Positions 28,789 through 37,491 of a stretch of 64,000 nt of DNA are shown one piece after another (positions within the stretch are counted from its first letter, which is position 1; each line of letters begins with the position of its first letter). The translations under genes and the position numbers were made by a program. Source of the DNA: Novosphingobium sediminis (GTDB taxonomy: Bacteria > Pseudomonadota > Alphaproteobacteria > Sphingomonadales > Sphingomonadaceae); contig NZ_BJYR01000010.1 in assembly GCF_007991615.1 (NCBI RefSeq), positions 1 through 64,000 on the forward strand. The letters run 5' to 3'. The notes beneath the pieces are model-generated. The model did no database searches. It was not told the DNA's origin and saw only the letters and a list, made by a program, of their open reading frames with translations.

Positions 28789-28889
28789 GAAGCCGCAGCG
28801 TTAGCCCTCCAGCGGCGCGGCGGGAATACCGTTTGCATGGGCACGGCGCGGATTGCTAACGGGCAAGGCCAAGTTTCGAGGATACGCGC

Positions 28890-30206
28890 ATGAAGATCGC
28901 AATGGTGGGTTCGGGCTATGTCGGGCTCGTTTCCGGTGCCTGCTTTGCTGATTTCGGCCACGATGTCGTTTGCATCGACAAGGACGCCAGCAAGATCGAG
29001 CGCCTGCAGGTCGGGATCATGCCGATCTACGAGCCGGGACTGGCCGAACTCGTCGCGACCAACGTCCGCAGCGGGCGCATGTCGTTTTCGACCGATCTGG
29101 CGGCGTCCATCGCCGGGGCGCAGGCCATCTTCATTGCAGTGGGCACGCCTTCGCGGCGCGGCGATGGCCATGCAGACTTGTCCTACGTCTATGCCGTTGC
29201 CCATGAGATCGCCGACAATCTGACCAGCCCCGCCGTGATCGTGACCAAGTCGACCGTGCCGGTCGGCACGGGCGACGAGGTCGAGCGGATCATCCGTGAA
29301 CGCGCGCCGAACGTGCAGTTTGCGGTGGTTTCCAATCCCGAATTCCTGCGCGAGGGCGCTGCGATTGGCGATTTCAAGCGCCCTGACCGCATTGTCCTCG
29401 GTGCCGAGGGGGAATGGGAGCGCGGCGTGATGAGCGAAGTCTATCGCCCACTGTTCCTGAACAAGGCGCCGCTCCTGTTTACCGGCCGTCGCAGCTCGGA
29501 ACTCATCAAGTATGCGGCGAATGCATTCCTTGCGACCAAGATCACCTTCATCAACGAGATGGCGGACTTGTGCGAAAAGGTCGGTGCCAACGTGCAGGAC
29601 GTGGCGCGGGGCATCGGGCTCGACAACCGCATCGGTTCAAAGTTCCTCCACGCCGGTCCTGGCTATGGCGGCAGCTGCTTCCCCAAGGACACGCTCGCCT
29701 TGCTCAAGACCGCCGAGGACTATGCAAGCCCGGTGCGAATCGTCGAGGCGGTCGTTCGCGTCAACGACAGCCGCAAGCGCGCCATGGGCCGCAAGGTTAT
29801 CGACGCGATTGCGGAAGCCGGGGTCGGCGATGGGCGCGGCCAGCGGATCGCGCTGCTCGGGTTGACGTTCAAGCCCAACACCGACGACATGCGCGACGCG
29901 CCGTCGATCGCGATCGTGCAGGCTCTGCTCGACTCCGGCGCGCAGATCGTGGCTTATGATCCGGAAGGCATGGAAGCGGCAGCTCCGCTGATGCCCGAAG
30001 TGACCATGGCCAAGAATGCCTACGAAGCCGTGACCGGGGCGGATGCCGTCGTTCTCGTGACCGAATGGGACGCGTTCCGCGGCATCGATCTTGAGCGGGT
30101 CGGCCGGTTGGTGAACAACCGCGTGCTGGTCGATCTGCGCAACGTCTACAACCCGGACGAGGTTCGTGCCGCCGGATGGCACTATAGCAGCGTCGGACGG
30201 AAGTAA
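28890..30206 (+). CDS. ugd: UDP-glucose 6-dehydrogenase
   Basis: Oxidises UDP-glucose to UDP-glucuronate with 2 NAD+. The 438-residue protein has GSGYVGLVSGACFAD at the N-terminus. The catalytic Cys is in GPGYGGSCFPKDTLALL near 262. TFKPNTDDMRDAPS near 330 is the C-terminal nucleotide-binding domain signature. It is the first polysaccharide-related gene of the window. UDP-glucuronate would be a donor for acidic exopolysaccharides, probably through the PssD/PssE pair at 45,561-46,516. Confidence 0.95.
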   Translation: MKIAMVGSGYVGLVSGACFADFGHDVVCIDKDASKIERLQVGIMPIYEPGLAELVATNVRSGRMSFSTDLAASIAGAQAIFIAVGTPSRRGDGHADLSYVYAVAHEIADNLTSPAVIVTKSTVPVGTGDEVERIIRERAPNVQFAVVSNPEFLREGAAIGDFKRPDRIVLGAEGEWERGVMSEVYRPLFLNKAPLLFTGRRSSELIKYAANAFLATKITFINEMADLCEKVGANVQDVARGIGLDNRIGSKFLHAGPGYGGSCFPKDTLALLKTAEDYASPVRIVEAVVRVNDSRKRAMGRKVIDAIAEAGVGDGRGQRIALLGLTFKPNTDDMRDAPSIAIVQALLDSGAQIVAYDPEGMEAAAPLMPEVTMAKNAYEAVTGADAVVLVTEWDAFRGIDLERVGRLVNNRVLVDLRNVYNPDEVRAAGWHYSSVGRK

Positions 30207-30268
30207 TGCGCCCTACCTGACCCATTCCGCCGCTTGCCGCCATCGTCCCGAAGGCCTAAGCGGAACGG

Positions 30269-30886
30269 ATGGCTGTTTACCTTCATGAAGAAGACCTGCC
30301 CGAGGGCGTGCTTGCGCCGGGTCCGGTTGCTGTCGATACCGAAACCATGGGGCTGATCACCCCGCGTGACCGGCTCTGCCTGCTGCAGATTTCGGACGGT
30401 CACGGCGATGAGCACCTCGTGCGGTTCGCGGCTGGTAGCGACTATGCCGCGCCCAATCTGCGGGCCGTGCTGGCCGATCCGGCGCGGCTCAAGCTCTATC
30501 ACTTCGCCCGTTTCGATCTCGCCGCGATCCACTATTACCTCAAGGTGATGGCAGCGCCGGTGTTCTGCACCAAGATCGCCTCGAAGCTGGTGCGCACCTA
30601 CACCGATCGCCATGGCCTGAAGGAACTGGTGCGCGAACTGCTCGGCAAGGAGATTTCCAAGCAGCAGCAATCGAGCGACTGGGGCGCGCCGACGCTAAGT
30701 GACGCGCAGCAGGAATACGCAGCATCGGACGTGCGCTATCTTCACGCCATGCACGCGATCTTTATCGAGCGCCTGGCACGCGAAGGCCGGACCGAGATCG
30801 CGCAGGCCTGCTTCGATTTCCTGCCGACACGCGCGCTGCTCGACATCGCCGGGTGGGCGGATCGCGATATCTTCAGCCACGAGTGA
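30269..30886 (+). CDS. rnd: Ribonuclease D-type 3'-5' exonuclease (catalytic domain only)
   Basis: A 205-residue DEDDy exonuclease. Exo I is VAVDTETMGL near 20, Exo II is in FARFDLAAIHYYL near 80, and Exo III is YAASDVRYLHAMH near 150. The C-terminal HRDC domains of E. coli RNase D are absent, the short form usual in alphaproteobacteria. It precedes lptC, the usual alphaproteobacterial order. Confidence 0.9.
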   Translation: MAVYLHEEDLPEGVLAPGPVAVDTETMGLITPRDRLCLLQISDGHGDEHLVRFAAGSDYAAPNLRAVLADPARLKLYHFARFDLAAIHYYLKVMAAPVFCTKIASKLVRTYTDRHGLKELVRELLGKEISKQQQSSDWGAPTLSDAQQEYAASDVRYLHAMHAIFIERLAREGRTEIAQACFDFLPTRALLDIAGWADRDIFSHE

Positions 30887-30922
30887 GCCCGGGCGCGTGA
30901 CAATCACCCGGAACCTGGCTGC

Positions 30923-31567
30923 ATGACGGTCAAGGCCGACGATCTGCGCGGGCGGCGGCAGCGCTTTGCGGCGCCAGGCGGCTTCCACGATCGCATGGTG
31001 CGGCTGATCGCGGTGGGCATGCCCTCGCTGATCGGCGCGCTCCTCGCGGTTCTGGTGATCGCGCCGTTTTCGCCGCGCGGTGACATCAGTTTCCTGCTCG
31101 ACCGCAACAAGGTGGCGATGGTGAGCGACCGGCTGCGCGTGGTGAGCGCGCTGTACCGCGGGCAGGACGATGCGGGGCGGAATTTCTCGGTCACTGCGGG
31201 CAGCGCGGTGCAGCATTCCGAAACGCGCGACGAAGTGGAGATGCGCGACATCACCGCGCGCGTCATGCTGAACGACGGGCCAGCCAGCCTGACGACCGGT
31301 GCGGGCCTGTACGACTTCGCCAAGCAGAAGATCGACGTGCCGACGCCGGTCAACTTCGAGACGTCCGACGGCTACCGAATGGTCACCGACGGTGCCGATA
31401 TCGATATCGGCAAACGCCTTCTGGTCAGTCAGGGCCGGGCCGAGGGGCGCATTCCGGCTGGCACTTTCTCCGCCGACAGGATAAGCGCCGATCTCGAAGC
31501 GCGGACGATCACACTTGATGGCCACGCTCGCCTGACGATGGAACCCGGCAAGTTGAAGATGCCATGA
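30923..31567 (+). CDS. lptC: LPS export protein LptC
   Basis: A 214-residue LptC-family protein with one transmembrane helix near the N-terminus (about 30-50, MPSLIGALLAVLVIAPFSP) and a periplasmic beta-jellyroll that passes LPS from LptB2FG to LptA. It overlaps lptA by 4 bases (ATGA). The family is divergent, so the call rests on topology and context as well as sequence. Confidence 0.85.
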   Translation: MTVKADDLRGRRQRFAAPGGFHDRMVRLIAVGMPSLIGALLAVLVIAPFSPRGDISFLLDRNKVAMVSDRLRVVSALYRGQDDAGRNFSVTAGSAVQHSETRDEVEMRDITARVMLNDGPASLTTGAGLYDFAKQKIDVPTPVNFETSDGYRMVTDGADIDIGKRLLVSQGRAEGRIPAGTFSADRISADLEARTITLDGHARLTMEPGKLKMP

Positions 31568-32151
31568 CCACGCTGCTTGAAGCTCTGAAAGCCAGCCGCC
31601 CGCTGCGTTCATTCGCGATCGGTTTTGCTGCATCTGCCGCGCTTGTCGCGGGCGCTCAGCATCTGGCTGCGCAGGCGATTGCGGCGCACAACAGCAAGGC
31701 GCCGGTCAACTATGCTGCAGACCGGATCGAGTTGCAGGACAAGCAAAACCGCGTCGTGCTTTCCGGCAACGTCGACATCACTCAGGCCGATCTGACGATG
31801 CGCGCCGCGCGTACGACGGTGGCCTACACGGACGCCGGCTCGCTGCAGATCCAGCGAATCGACGCGACCGGCGGCGTCATCGTGACGCGCGGCAACGAGC
31901 GTGCGAGCGGCGATGTCGCGGTCTATGATTTCGACCGCAAGATCATTACGATGGCCGGAAATGTGGCACTGCGTCGCGGCACGGACACGCTCAACGGCGG
32001 GCGGCTGGTGATCGATCTCAACACGGGCATCTCGAACATCGATGGCCGTTCGTCCGGCGGTGCGCTGTCTCCCTCTGGGACAGGCGGCGAGCCGGGCGCC
32101 ACGCGCAGCGGCGGCCGGGTCAGCGGAAGCTTTTCGGTTCCAAAAAACTGA
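31564..32151 (+). CDS. lptA: LPS transport periplasmic protein LptA
   Basis: A 195-residue protein with an N-terminal signal peptide and the OstA-like fold: NYAADRIELQDKQNRVVLSGNVDITQ, then LTMRAARTTVAYTD. The Gly/Ser/Arg-rich C-terminal tail ends KN. It forms the periplasmic bridge for LPS. lptB and rpoN, the usual next genes in alphaproteobacteria, do not follow; a gap and the polysaccharide genes do. Confidence 0.9.
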   Translation: MTTLLEALKASRPLRSFAIGFAASAALVAGAQHLAAQAIAAHNSKAPVNYAADRIELQDKQNRVVLSGNVDITQADLTMRAARTTVAYTDAGSLQIQRIDATGGVIVTRGNERASGDVAVYDFDRKIITMAGNVALRRGTDTLNGGRLVIDLNTGISNIDGRSSGGALSPSGTGGEPGATRSGGRVSGSFSVPKN

Positions 32152-32604
32152 ATTTGCACAGCGTTTAGATAGCGGCCGGTCGGCTGGGCATGGGCGCTTC
32201 CGACCCTGTCAATTGGCATCCATTACCTAAGTAGAGTTAGTTCCATTTTGCTTGCCATTGTGCAATGCAATATGCCACAAGACATATATCGGGCTGGTTC
32301 CGTGCTGCAGTTACCCGGCGACGGCGGACTGCGATCTGGGTGGAGATCGAAGCTATGGCCTTCAGGCAAAGTCGGCGAGTTCCCGCCCCAAATCGCAGTC
32401 TCGGCGACTGACGCCTGAGGTAGGCGTTCCAGGGGGTGGAGATCCGTGCATTCGTCATGATTTTGCAAAATCTTCCGGCGCATGTCGCACTGCGTCCGCA
32501 GGGATGCTCCCCGGCACTGCCACACGAAATGCGCCGCAGATTGGCGCGCGCGACTGGTTCTCTTGCGTGATGCGCGAGGGGCGGATTTTTCGGAGTAGTT
32601 TCGC
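32152..32604. other. Intergenic region between lptA and the polysaccharide precursor genes
   Basis: A gene-free stretch of 453 bases, more AT-rich than its surroundings around 32,215-32,300. It presumably holds the promoter for the plus-strand run of polysaccharide genes starting at 32605. Short open frames on both strands lack coding character. I see no clear terminator, tRNA or riboswitch. Confidence 0.5.
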
Positions 32605-33648
32605 ATGATCAAGGTTGGAATCATCGGGTACGGCAAGATGGGTCGGCTGCGGCACGACCGGATCGAGGCCTCCGGACGCGGCGTTGTTGTTGCGGTCCAC
32701 GATCCCTTCGCCCAGCCGACCGACCTGCCCGACAGCATCAGGCTTTATGACGACTGGGAAGAGCTCGTTGCCGATCCCGAGATCGATGTCGTCTTCATCG
32801 CCACCGCCAACGTTTACAACAAGCCGGTCACCATCGCGGCGATGCGTGCCGGCAAGGCCGTGTTCTGCGAGAAGCCGCCGGCACTCACCGGGCAGGACGT
32901 GCGCGATATCCGCGACGTCGAACGCCAGACCAAGGCCAAGCTGATGTATGGCTTCAACCACCGTCATCACGGCGCGGTGAAGCACATGCGCGGGTTGGTC
33001 GACAGCGGCCAATATGGCCGTGTGCTGTGGATGCGTGGCCGCTACGGCAAGTCGGTCGATTCCGACTTCCTCAAGGGTTGGCGCGCGGACAAGGGCCTTT
33101 CGGGCGGCGGCATCCTGATCGATCAGGGCATCCACATGCTCGACTTGTTCCTCCACCTCGGCGGCGGGTTCGACGAAGTGCAGGCGATGGTCTCCAGCGT
33201 CTATTGGCATCAGCCCGGCATCGAGGACAACGTCTTCGCGCAGATGCGCAACAAGAAGACCGGCCTCGTCGCCTCGCTCCATTCGACGATGACCCAGTGG
33301 CGCCACCTGTTCAGTCTCGAAGTGTTCATGGAGCGGGGCTACATGGTCCTCAACGGGCTCAAGACCTCGAGCAACTCCTATGGTCAGGAGGAGCTGGTCG
33401 TCGCGACCAACCGCTCGAAGGCCCCGGCAGCGCACTGGGAAGACGAGGAGCGCTTCGTCTACGAGATCGATACCTCGTGGGATGAGGAAATGCGCATTTT
33501 CTTTGATGCCGTGGAGAAGGGCCTGCCGATCACGGCGGGCAGCTCCGCCCATGCGCTCGAAGTGATGGAACTGATTGACCGCATCTACGAGAACGAGCGC
33601 CTCGATTCCGAGCTGCTCTATACCGACCTCAACGCCAAGCTGGCCTGA
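32605..33648 (+). CDS. Gfo/Idh/MocA-family oxidoreductase (sugar precursor cluster)
   Basis: A 347-residue NAD(P)-dependent oxidoreductase. The Rossmann start is VGIIGYGKMGRLRHDRI, and the family EKP motif appears as CEKPPALTGQD near 92. Catalytic-domain residues are in GGGILIDQGIHMLDLFLHLGG near 168. Members oxidise, reduce or epimerise sugars or sugar nucleotides. It starts the compact run of six precursor genes. A second paralogue lies at 46520-47617. Confidence 0.85.
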   Translation: MIKVGIIGYGKMGRLRHDRIEASGRGVVVAVHDPFAQPTDLPDSIRLYDDWEELVADPEIDVVFIATANVYNKPVTIAAMRAGKAVFCEKPPALTGQDVRDIRDVERQTKAKLMYGFNHRHHGAVKHMRGLVDSGQYGRVLWMRGRYGKSVDSDFLKGWRADKGLSGGGILIDQGIHMLDLFLHLGGGFDEVQAMVSSVYWHQPGIEDNVFAQMRNKKTGLVASLHSTMTQWRHLFSLEVFMERGYMVLNGLKTSSNSYGQEELVVATNRSKAPAAHWEDEERFVYEIDTSWDEEMRIFFDAVEKGLPITAGSSAHALEVMELIDRIYENERLDSELLYTDLNAKLA

Positions 33649-33695
33649 TTCGCGGCTCTGCCGCATTGCGCCGAATACCGGAAGGAGTGACCACC

Positions 33696-34268
33696 ATGAG
33701 CAAAGAGTTCCTTGACGCCTATTTCGAGGACTATCGTCGGCTTGCCTTCCCGGCTGAGGTCTACCCGCTGATCGAGCAGTACCGCGATCTCGCCGGGCGC
33801 GTGCGCGATGCCGGCGGCAAGCAGATGTTCGCGGGCAACGGCGCCAGCGCCTCGGCCGCCGAGCACGGTGCGGTTGACTTTACCAAGCAGGGCAAGGTCC
33901 GTTCGATGACCTTCCATGATCCCAACCTGATCACCTGCTTCGCCAACGATTTCGGCTACGACCACTGGATGGCCAAGGCGATCGAGCATCACTGCAAGCC
34001 CGAAGACGCCGTCGTGCTGATTTCGGTTTCCGGAACCTCGCCGTCGGTGGTCAACGCCGCTCGCTTTGCCCGCGATGCCGGCCTGCCGGTGGTGAGCTTT
34101 ACCGGCCGCGATCCCAACAACCCGCTCAAGCAGCTCTCGGACCTCGCGTTCCACGTGCCGAGCGATGCCTACAACCTCGTCGAGTGCGTGCACTGCATCT
34201 GGATCACGGCGACGATCGACCTGATGATCGGCAGCCCGGTCTACGAAACGCGCGCCTACGAACTCTGA
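33696..34268 (+). CDS. SIS-domain phosphosugar isomerase (GmhA/DiaA-like)
   Basis: A 190-residue SIS protein. The phosphosugar-binding motif GNGASASAAEHGAVDF is near 43-58 and VLISVSGTSPSVVNAARFA near 108-127, close to GmhA (sedoheptulose-7-phosphate isomerase) and DiaA. It probably interconverts a phosphorylated aldose and ketose. ATG 33696 is preceded by GGAAGGAG. The usual partners of the heptose pathway (GmhB, HldE) are absent, so the substrate may not be sedoheptulose-7-phosphate. Confidence 0.82.
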   Translation: MSKEFLDAYFEDYRRLAFPAEVYPLIEQYRDLAGRVRDAGGKQMFAGNGASASAAEHGAVDFTKQGKVRSMTFHDPNLITCFANDFGYDHWMAKAIEHHCKPEDAVVLISVSGTSPSVVNAARFARDAGLPVVSFTGRDPNNPLKQLSDLAFHVPSDAYNLVECVHCIWITATIDLMIGSPVYETRAYEL

Positions 34269-34277
34269 TCCAAGGGA

Positions 34278-35096
34278 ATGACCGGAAACACTGCGCGCGT
34301 GACGCCAGGGGATCTCCTTGCCCTGCGGGCCGGGCGCGCGCGCCGCGTGCTTGGCCCCGCCGAACTGCCGACTGACCCGGCTGCCGCCTACACGCTGGCA
34401 GCCGAGACAGTCGCAGGGGCGGGGCGGCCCGTGGCCGCGTGGAAGCTCGGCGCCACCACGGCGGGCACGCGCGCAACGTTTGCGACCGATACGATCTATT
34501 TCGGCGCCTTGTACGGCGAGGAAATCTGGGTCGCGGGGGAGAGCCCGGCACACATGCCCCCCCCGGTGTTCCGGGCCGAGGCGGAAATCGCTTTCCGGCT
34601 CGCCATCGATATTGCCGCCGCCGATGCAGTCCGGATCGCTGCGAACACGCCGTCCGAGGCGCTGTTCGATGCGTGGACCCCTGCGCTGGAGGCGCCTTAT
34701 TCCTGCATCATCAACATTCCGGAAGCAGGGTTGACGGCACTCCTGTCAGACCGCTGCGCGGCTGGCGCGCTGTTTCTCGGCGCGCCGCGACCCGACGTGC
34801 GGGACCCTGACATCGACAGCGAGATCGCGATCCTGATCGATGGCGCGGTGGCCGCAGCGGCAACCGCTTCCAAGGCGCTGCTGATGAGCCCGAGCGAAGC
34901 GGCGCGCGGGTTCATCATCGAAGCTGGACGCCAGGGCGTTTCGCTCGGGCGCGGGCAGTGGATTTCGACCGGCGGCATCACACCCTGCATCGACCTGCCG
35001 AGCGACGGCACGCCGATCAGCCTGTCCTTCACGGGCGAGACGGTCTTTACACTCGACCTTCTGCCGGTGCCGCCAGAGGCAGGTAAGCCCGCATGA
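34278..35096 (+). CDS. 2-keto-4-pentenoate hydratase / FAH-fold (MhpD-like) protein
   Basis: A 272-residue protein resembling the MhpD/2-oxo-hydratase-decarboxylase fold. AAWKLGATTAGTRATF (family GxKxG region) lies near 53-68, metal-site-like FRAEAEIAFRL near 98-108, and a GALFLG strand near 161. The family adds or removes water beside a 2-keto acid. No aromatic degradation genes are near. In this sugar cluster it may act on a 2-keto-3-deoxy sugar acid, which is my inference. The stop overlaps the next start by 4 bases. Confidence 0.7.
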   Translation: MTGNTARVTPGDLLALRAGRARRVLGPAELPTDPAAAYTLAAETVAGAGRPVAAWKLGATTAGTRATFATDTIYFGALYGEEIWVAGESPAHMPPPVFRAEAEIAFRLAIDIAAADAVRIAANTPSEALFDAWTPALEAPYSCIINIPEAGLTALLSDRCAAGALFLGAPRPDVRDPDIDSEIAILIDGAVAAAATASKALLMSPSEAARGFIIEAGRQGVSLGRGQWISTGGITPCIDLPSDGTPISLSFTGETVFTLDLLPVPPEAGKPA

Positions 35097-35869
35097 ACCC
35101 GACCCTTGCCCGTCTGACCGCGCATGTCGCGGAAGCCGCCGCCATGGCATCGGGCGCGCGTCCGCAGGCCATCGAGCAGAAGAGCCTGCACGATTTCGTG
35201 ACCGACATGGATCGGCGGCTCGAAGATCACCTGCGCGGTGTGCTTGAGCCGCTGTTCGGCGTTCCCGTACTGGGCGAGGAAAGCATCGCCGAGGATGAGA
35301 TCCTGCCCCCGCGCGCGGTGGTGGTCGATCCGCTCGACGGAACCAGCAACTGGATCGCGGGCCTTCCATTCGCGGCCGTGTCGGTCGCCTATATCGAGAA
35401 TGGTGAGAGCCTGCTGGGGGCAGTCGTCGCCATCGGTTCGGGCACTGTCTATGCCGCCGAAGCCGGGAAGGGCGCATGGCGCGACGGAGAGCGGCTCGCG
35501 CTGGCGGGCACGGCGCCGCAGTCGCTGATGGGGCTCTCCACCGGGTTGCTCGATGTGCTTGATGGCAGCGACGGCTTCCGGGCCATGCGCCGCTTCGGCA
35601 AGCTGCGCAATTTCGGGTCGCAGGCCCTGCAGCTTTGCGCGGTGGCGCAAGGCGCGCTCGCGCTCAATGCCTCGATCGAGGCGCGCCTGTGGGATGACGC
35701 CGCTGGCCGCCTGATCGCGAGCGAGGCGGGGGCGGTCTACCGCGCGATGGTCGACGGTGCCGATGCTGCCCGCCCGGCCGCCAAGCAGCGCTGCCTTGCC
35801 GTGCATCCCGCAATCGCGGATGAAGTCGCCGCGATCCTCACACCTTTCCTACGATCCAGCCGGAGCTAA
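35093..35869 (+). CDS. Inositol-monophosphatase-family phosphatase
   Basis: A 258-residue Mg2+-dependent phosphatase. The motifs are DFVTDMD near 40, the metal-binding EE pair in VLGEES, VVVDPLDGTSNW near 78-89, and WDDAAGRLIASEAGAVY near 199-215. The family hydrolyses inositol phosphates, sugar phosphates or PAP. In context it could remove the phosphate of a sugar-acid phosphate before nucleotide activation, taking the role played by KdsC or NeuNAc-9-phosphatase elsewhere. Confidence 0.85.
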   Translation: MNPTLARLTAHVAEAAAMASGARPQAIEQKSLHDFVTDMDRRLEDHLRGVLEPLFGVPVLGEESIAEDEILPPRAVVVDPLDGTSNWIAGLPFAAVSVAYIENGESLLGAVVAIGSGTVYAAEAGKGAWRDGERLALAGTAPQSLMGLSTGLLDVLDGSDGFRAMRRFGKLRNFGSQALQLCAVAQGALALNASIEARLWDDAAGRLIASEAGAVYRAMVDGADAARPAAKQRCLAVHPAIADEVAAILTPFLRSSRS

Positions 35870-35875
35870 CAGCCG

Positions 35876-36544
35876 ATGGGCAAGACTATCGCCATGATCC
35901 CCGCCCGCATGGGCTCGCAGCGCCTCGCCAAGAAGAACCTGCGCGAACTGCAGGGCGTGCCGCTCATCGTGCGGGCGATCCGCAAGTGCCATGAGGCCGG
36001 CTGCTTCGACGAGATCTGGGTCAATTCCGAGAACGCCGAATTCGGCCCCATCGCCGAGGCGGAGAACGCCCGGTTCCACCAGCGTCCCGAAGAGCTTGGC
36101 AACAATAACGCCACGTCTGAGGACTTCGTCACCGAGTTCTTCAAGGTGCACGATTGCGAACGGCTGGTGCAGGTCCACTCGATTGCCCCGCTGCTGACCG
36201 CCGCCGAAGTCCGCGATTTCGTGGCGGCATGGCAGGGCAGCACGCACGACGTGATGCTTTCGTGCATCGAGGACCAGATCGAAGTCGCCTTCAAGGGCGT
36301 CCCGGTCAACTTCACCTTCGCCGAGAAGACCAACAGCCAGGACCTGACCCCGGTGCAGCGCATCACCTGGTCGATCACCGGCTGGACCCGCGAGACGTTC
36401 CTCGCCGCCAAGGCCGCCGGCCAGACCGCGACTTATGCGGGCTCGGTGGGCTTCTTCGCCGTCAGCGGCATCTCGGGCCATGTGATCAAGACCCAGACCG
36501 ATCTCGACGTGGCCGAAGCGCTGCTCGCTGCGGCGCAAGGGTGA
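35876..36544 (+). CDS. CMP-sugar-type cytidylyltransferase (NeuA/KdsB-like)
   Basis: A 222-residue nucleotidyltransferase with the CTP-binding signature IPARMGSQRLAKKN at 8-21 and the family-like NNATSEDFV near 77. The acylneuraminate cytidylyltransferase family activates 2-keto acid sugars (sialic, legionaminic, KDO) as CMP-sugars. No sialic or legionaminic synthase (NeuB) is present, and a housekeeping kdsB is expected elsewhere. The product is probably an uncommon CMP-activated sugar for this polysaccharide. Confidence 0.82.
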   Translation: MGKTIAMIPARMGSQRLAKKNLRELQGVPLIVRAIRKCHEAGCFDEIWVNSENAEFGPIAEAENARFHQRPEELGNNNATSEDFVTEFFKVHDCERLVQVHSIAPLLTAAEVRDFVAAWQGSTHDVMLSCIEDQIEVAFKGVPVNFTFAEKTNSQDLTPVQRITWSITGWTRETFLAAKAAGQTATYAGSVGFFAVSGISGHVIKTQTDLDVAEALLAAAQG

Positions 36545-36554
36545 GGCCGGACTG

Positions 36555-37490
36555 ATGACCAAGCGTATTCTCGTCTCCAACATCATGATGCTCAACGAGC
36601 GCCCCCGCTTCGAGGCGGAAATCCGCGCGCGCGGCTGGGAGCCGGTGTTTCCTGACGTCGACCAGTTCCTCAGCGAGGAAGCCTGCCTCGGCTTTGCTGG
36701 CCAATTCGATGGCTGGCTCGCGGGCGACGACCGCATCACCCGGGCTGTGCTCGAAGCGCACCTCCCGCGGCTCAAGGGCATCGCCAAGTGGGGCACCGGG
36801 CTCGACAGTATCGATCTCGCCGCCGCCGCCGAACTCGGCATTCCGGTCAAGAACAGCCCAGCGGCGTTCTCCGAAGCCGTCGCCGAAGTGGCGATCGGTT
36901 ACATGCTGATGCTCACCCGCTCGCTGCTGGCGATCGATCAGGGCGTCCGCGCCGGCGAATGGCCCAAGCCGCGCGGGCTCGGCCTGTTCGGCCGCACGCT
37001 CGGCCTGATCGGCTATGGCGCGATCGGCCAGGGCATTGCCCGCCGCGCGCGGGGCTGCGGCATGACGATCATCGCGCATGATCCGCCGCTCGCGGCGGCG
37101 CGTCCCGACATGGAAGGCGTCACCTTTATGGACGTCGACGCGTTGATGGCTGAGGCCGACGTCGTTGCGCTTGCCTGCAACCTGACGGCCGAGAACCGCC
37201 ATATCATCAATGCTGCGCGGCTGGCGCTGATGAAGCCGGAGGCCATCGTGGTCAATGTCGGTCGCGGGCCGCTGGTCGACGAGCCAGCGCTGATTGCCGC
37301 CTTGCAGGCCGGGCAGATCGCCGGCGCCGGTCTCGACGTGTTCGAGGAAGAACCGCTGCCGATGACCAGCCCGCTGCGCAGCCTGCCGAACGTGGTGCTG
37401 GGCAGCCACAACGCCAACAACCTGCATTCTGCGGTTGAGCATGTTCATGCCAACACGTTGGCGAATCTCGACGGAATTCTGGCCGATTGA
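36555..37490 (+). CDS. D-2-hydroxyacid dehydrogenase (phosphoglycerate dehydrogenase-like)
   Basis: A 311-residue NAD-dependent D-isomer-specific dehydrogenase. NAD motif LIGYGAIGQGIARRA is near 152-166. Catalytic Arg is in VVNVGRGPLVDE near 235, Glu in LDVFEEEPL near 260, and His in VLGSHNANN near 283. It lacks a C-terminal ACT domain, unlike many SerA. It would reduce or oxidise a 2-keto/2-hydroxy acid, fitting acid-sugar chemistry in this run. The next gene starts one base after the stop. Confidence 0.85.
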   Translation: MTKRILVSNIMMLNERPRFEAEIRARGWEPVFPDVDQFLSEEACLGFAGQFDGWLAGDDRITRAVLEAHLPRLKGIAKWGTGLDSIDLAAAAELGIPVKNSPAAFSEAVAEVAIGYMLMLTRSLLAIDQGVRAGEWPKPRGLGLFGRTLGLIGYGAIGQGIARRARGCGMTIIAHDPPLAAARPDMEGVTFMDVDALMAEADVVALACNLTAENRHIINAARLALMKPEAIVVNVGRGPLVDEPALIAALQAGQIAGAGLDVFEEEPLPMTSPLRSLPNVVLGSHNANNLHSAVEHVHANTLANLDGILAD

Positions 37491-37491
37491 G

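Noticed and set aside
32223..32738. 171-codon minus-strand frame covering the gap before the polysaccharide genes
   Set aside because: Poor composition, no ribosome-binding site, and it overlaps the start of the Gfo/Idh gene.
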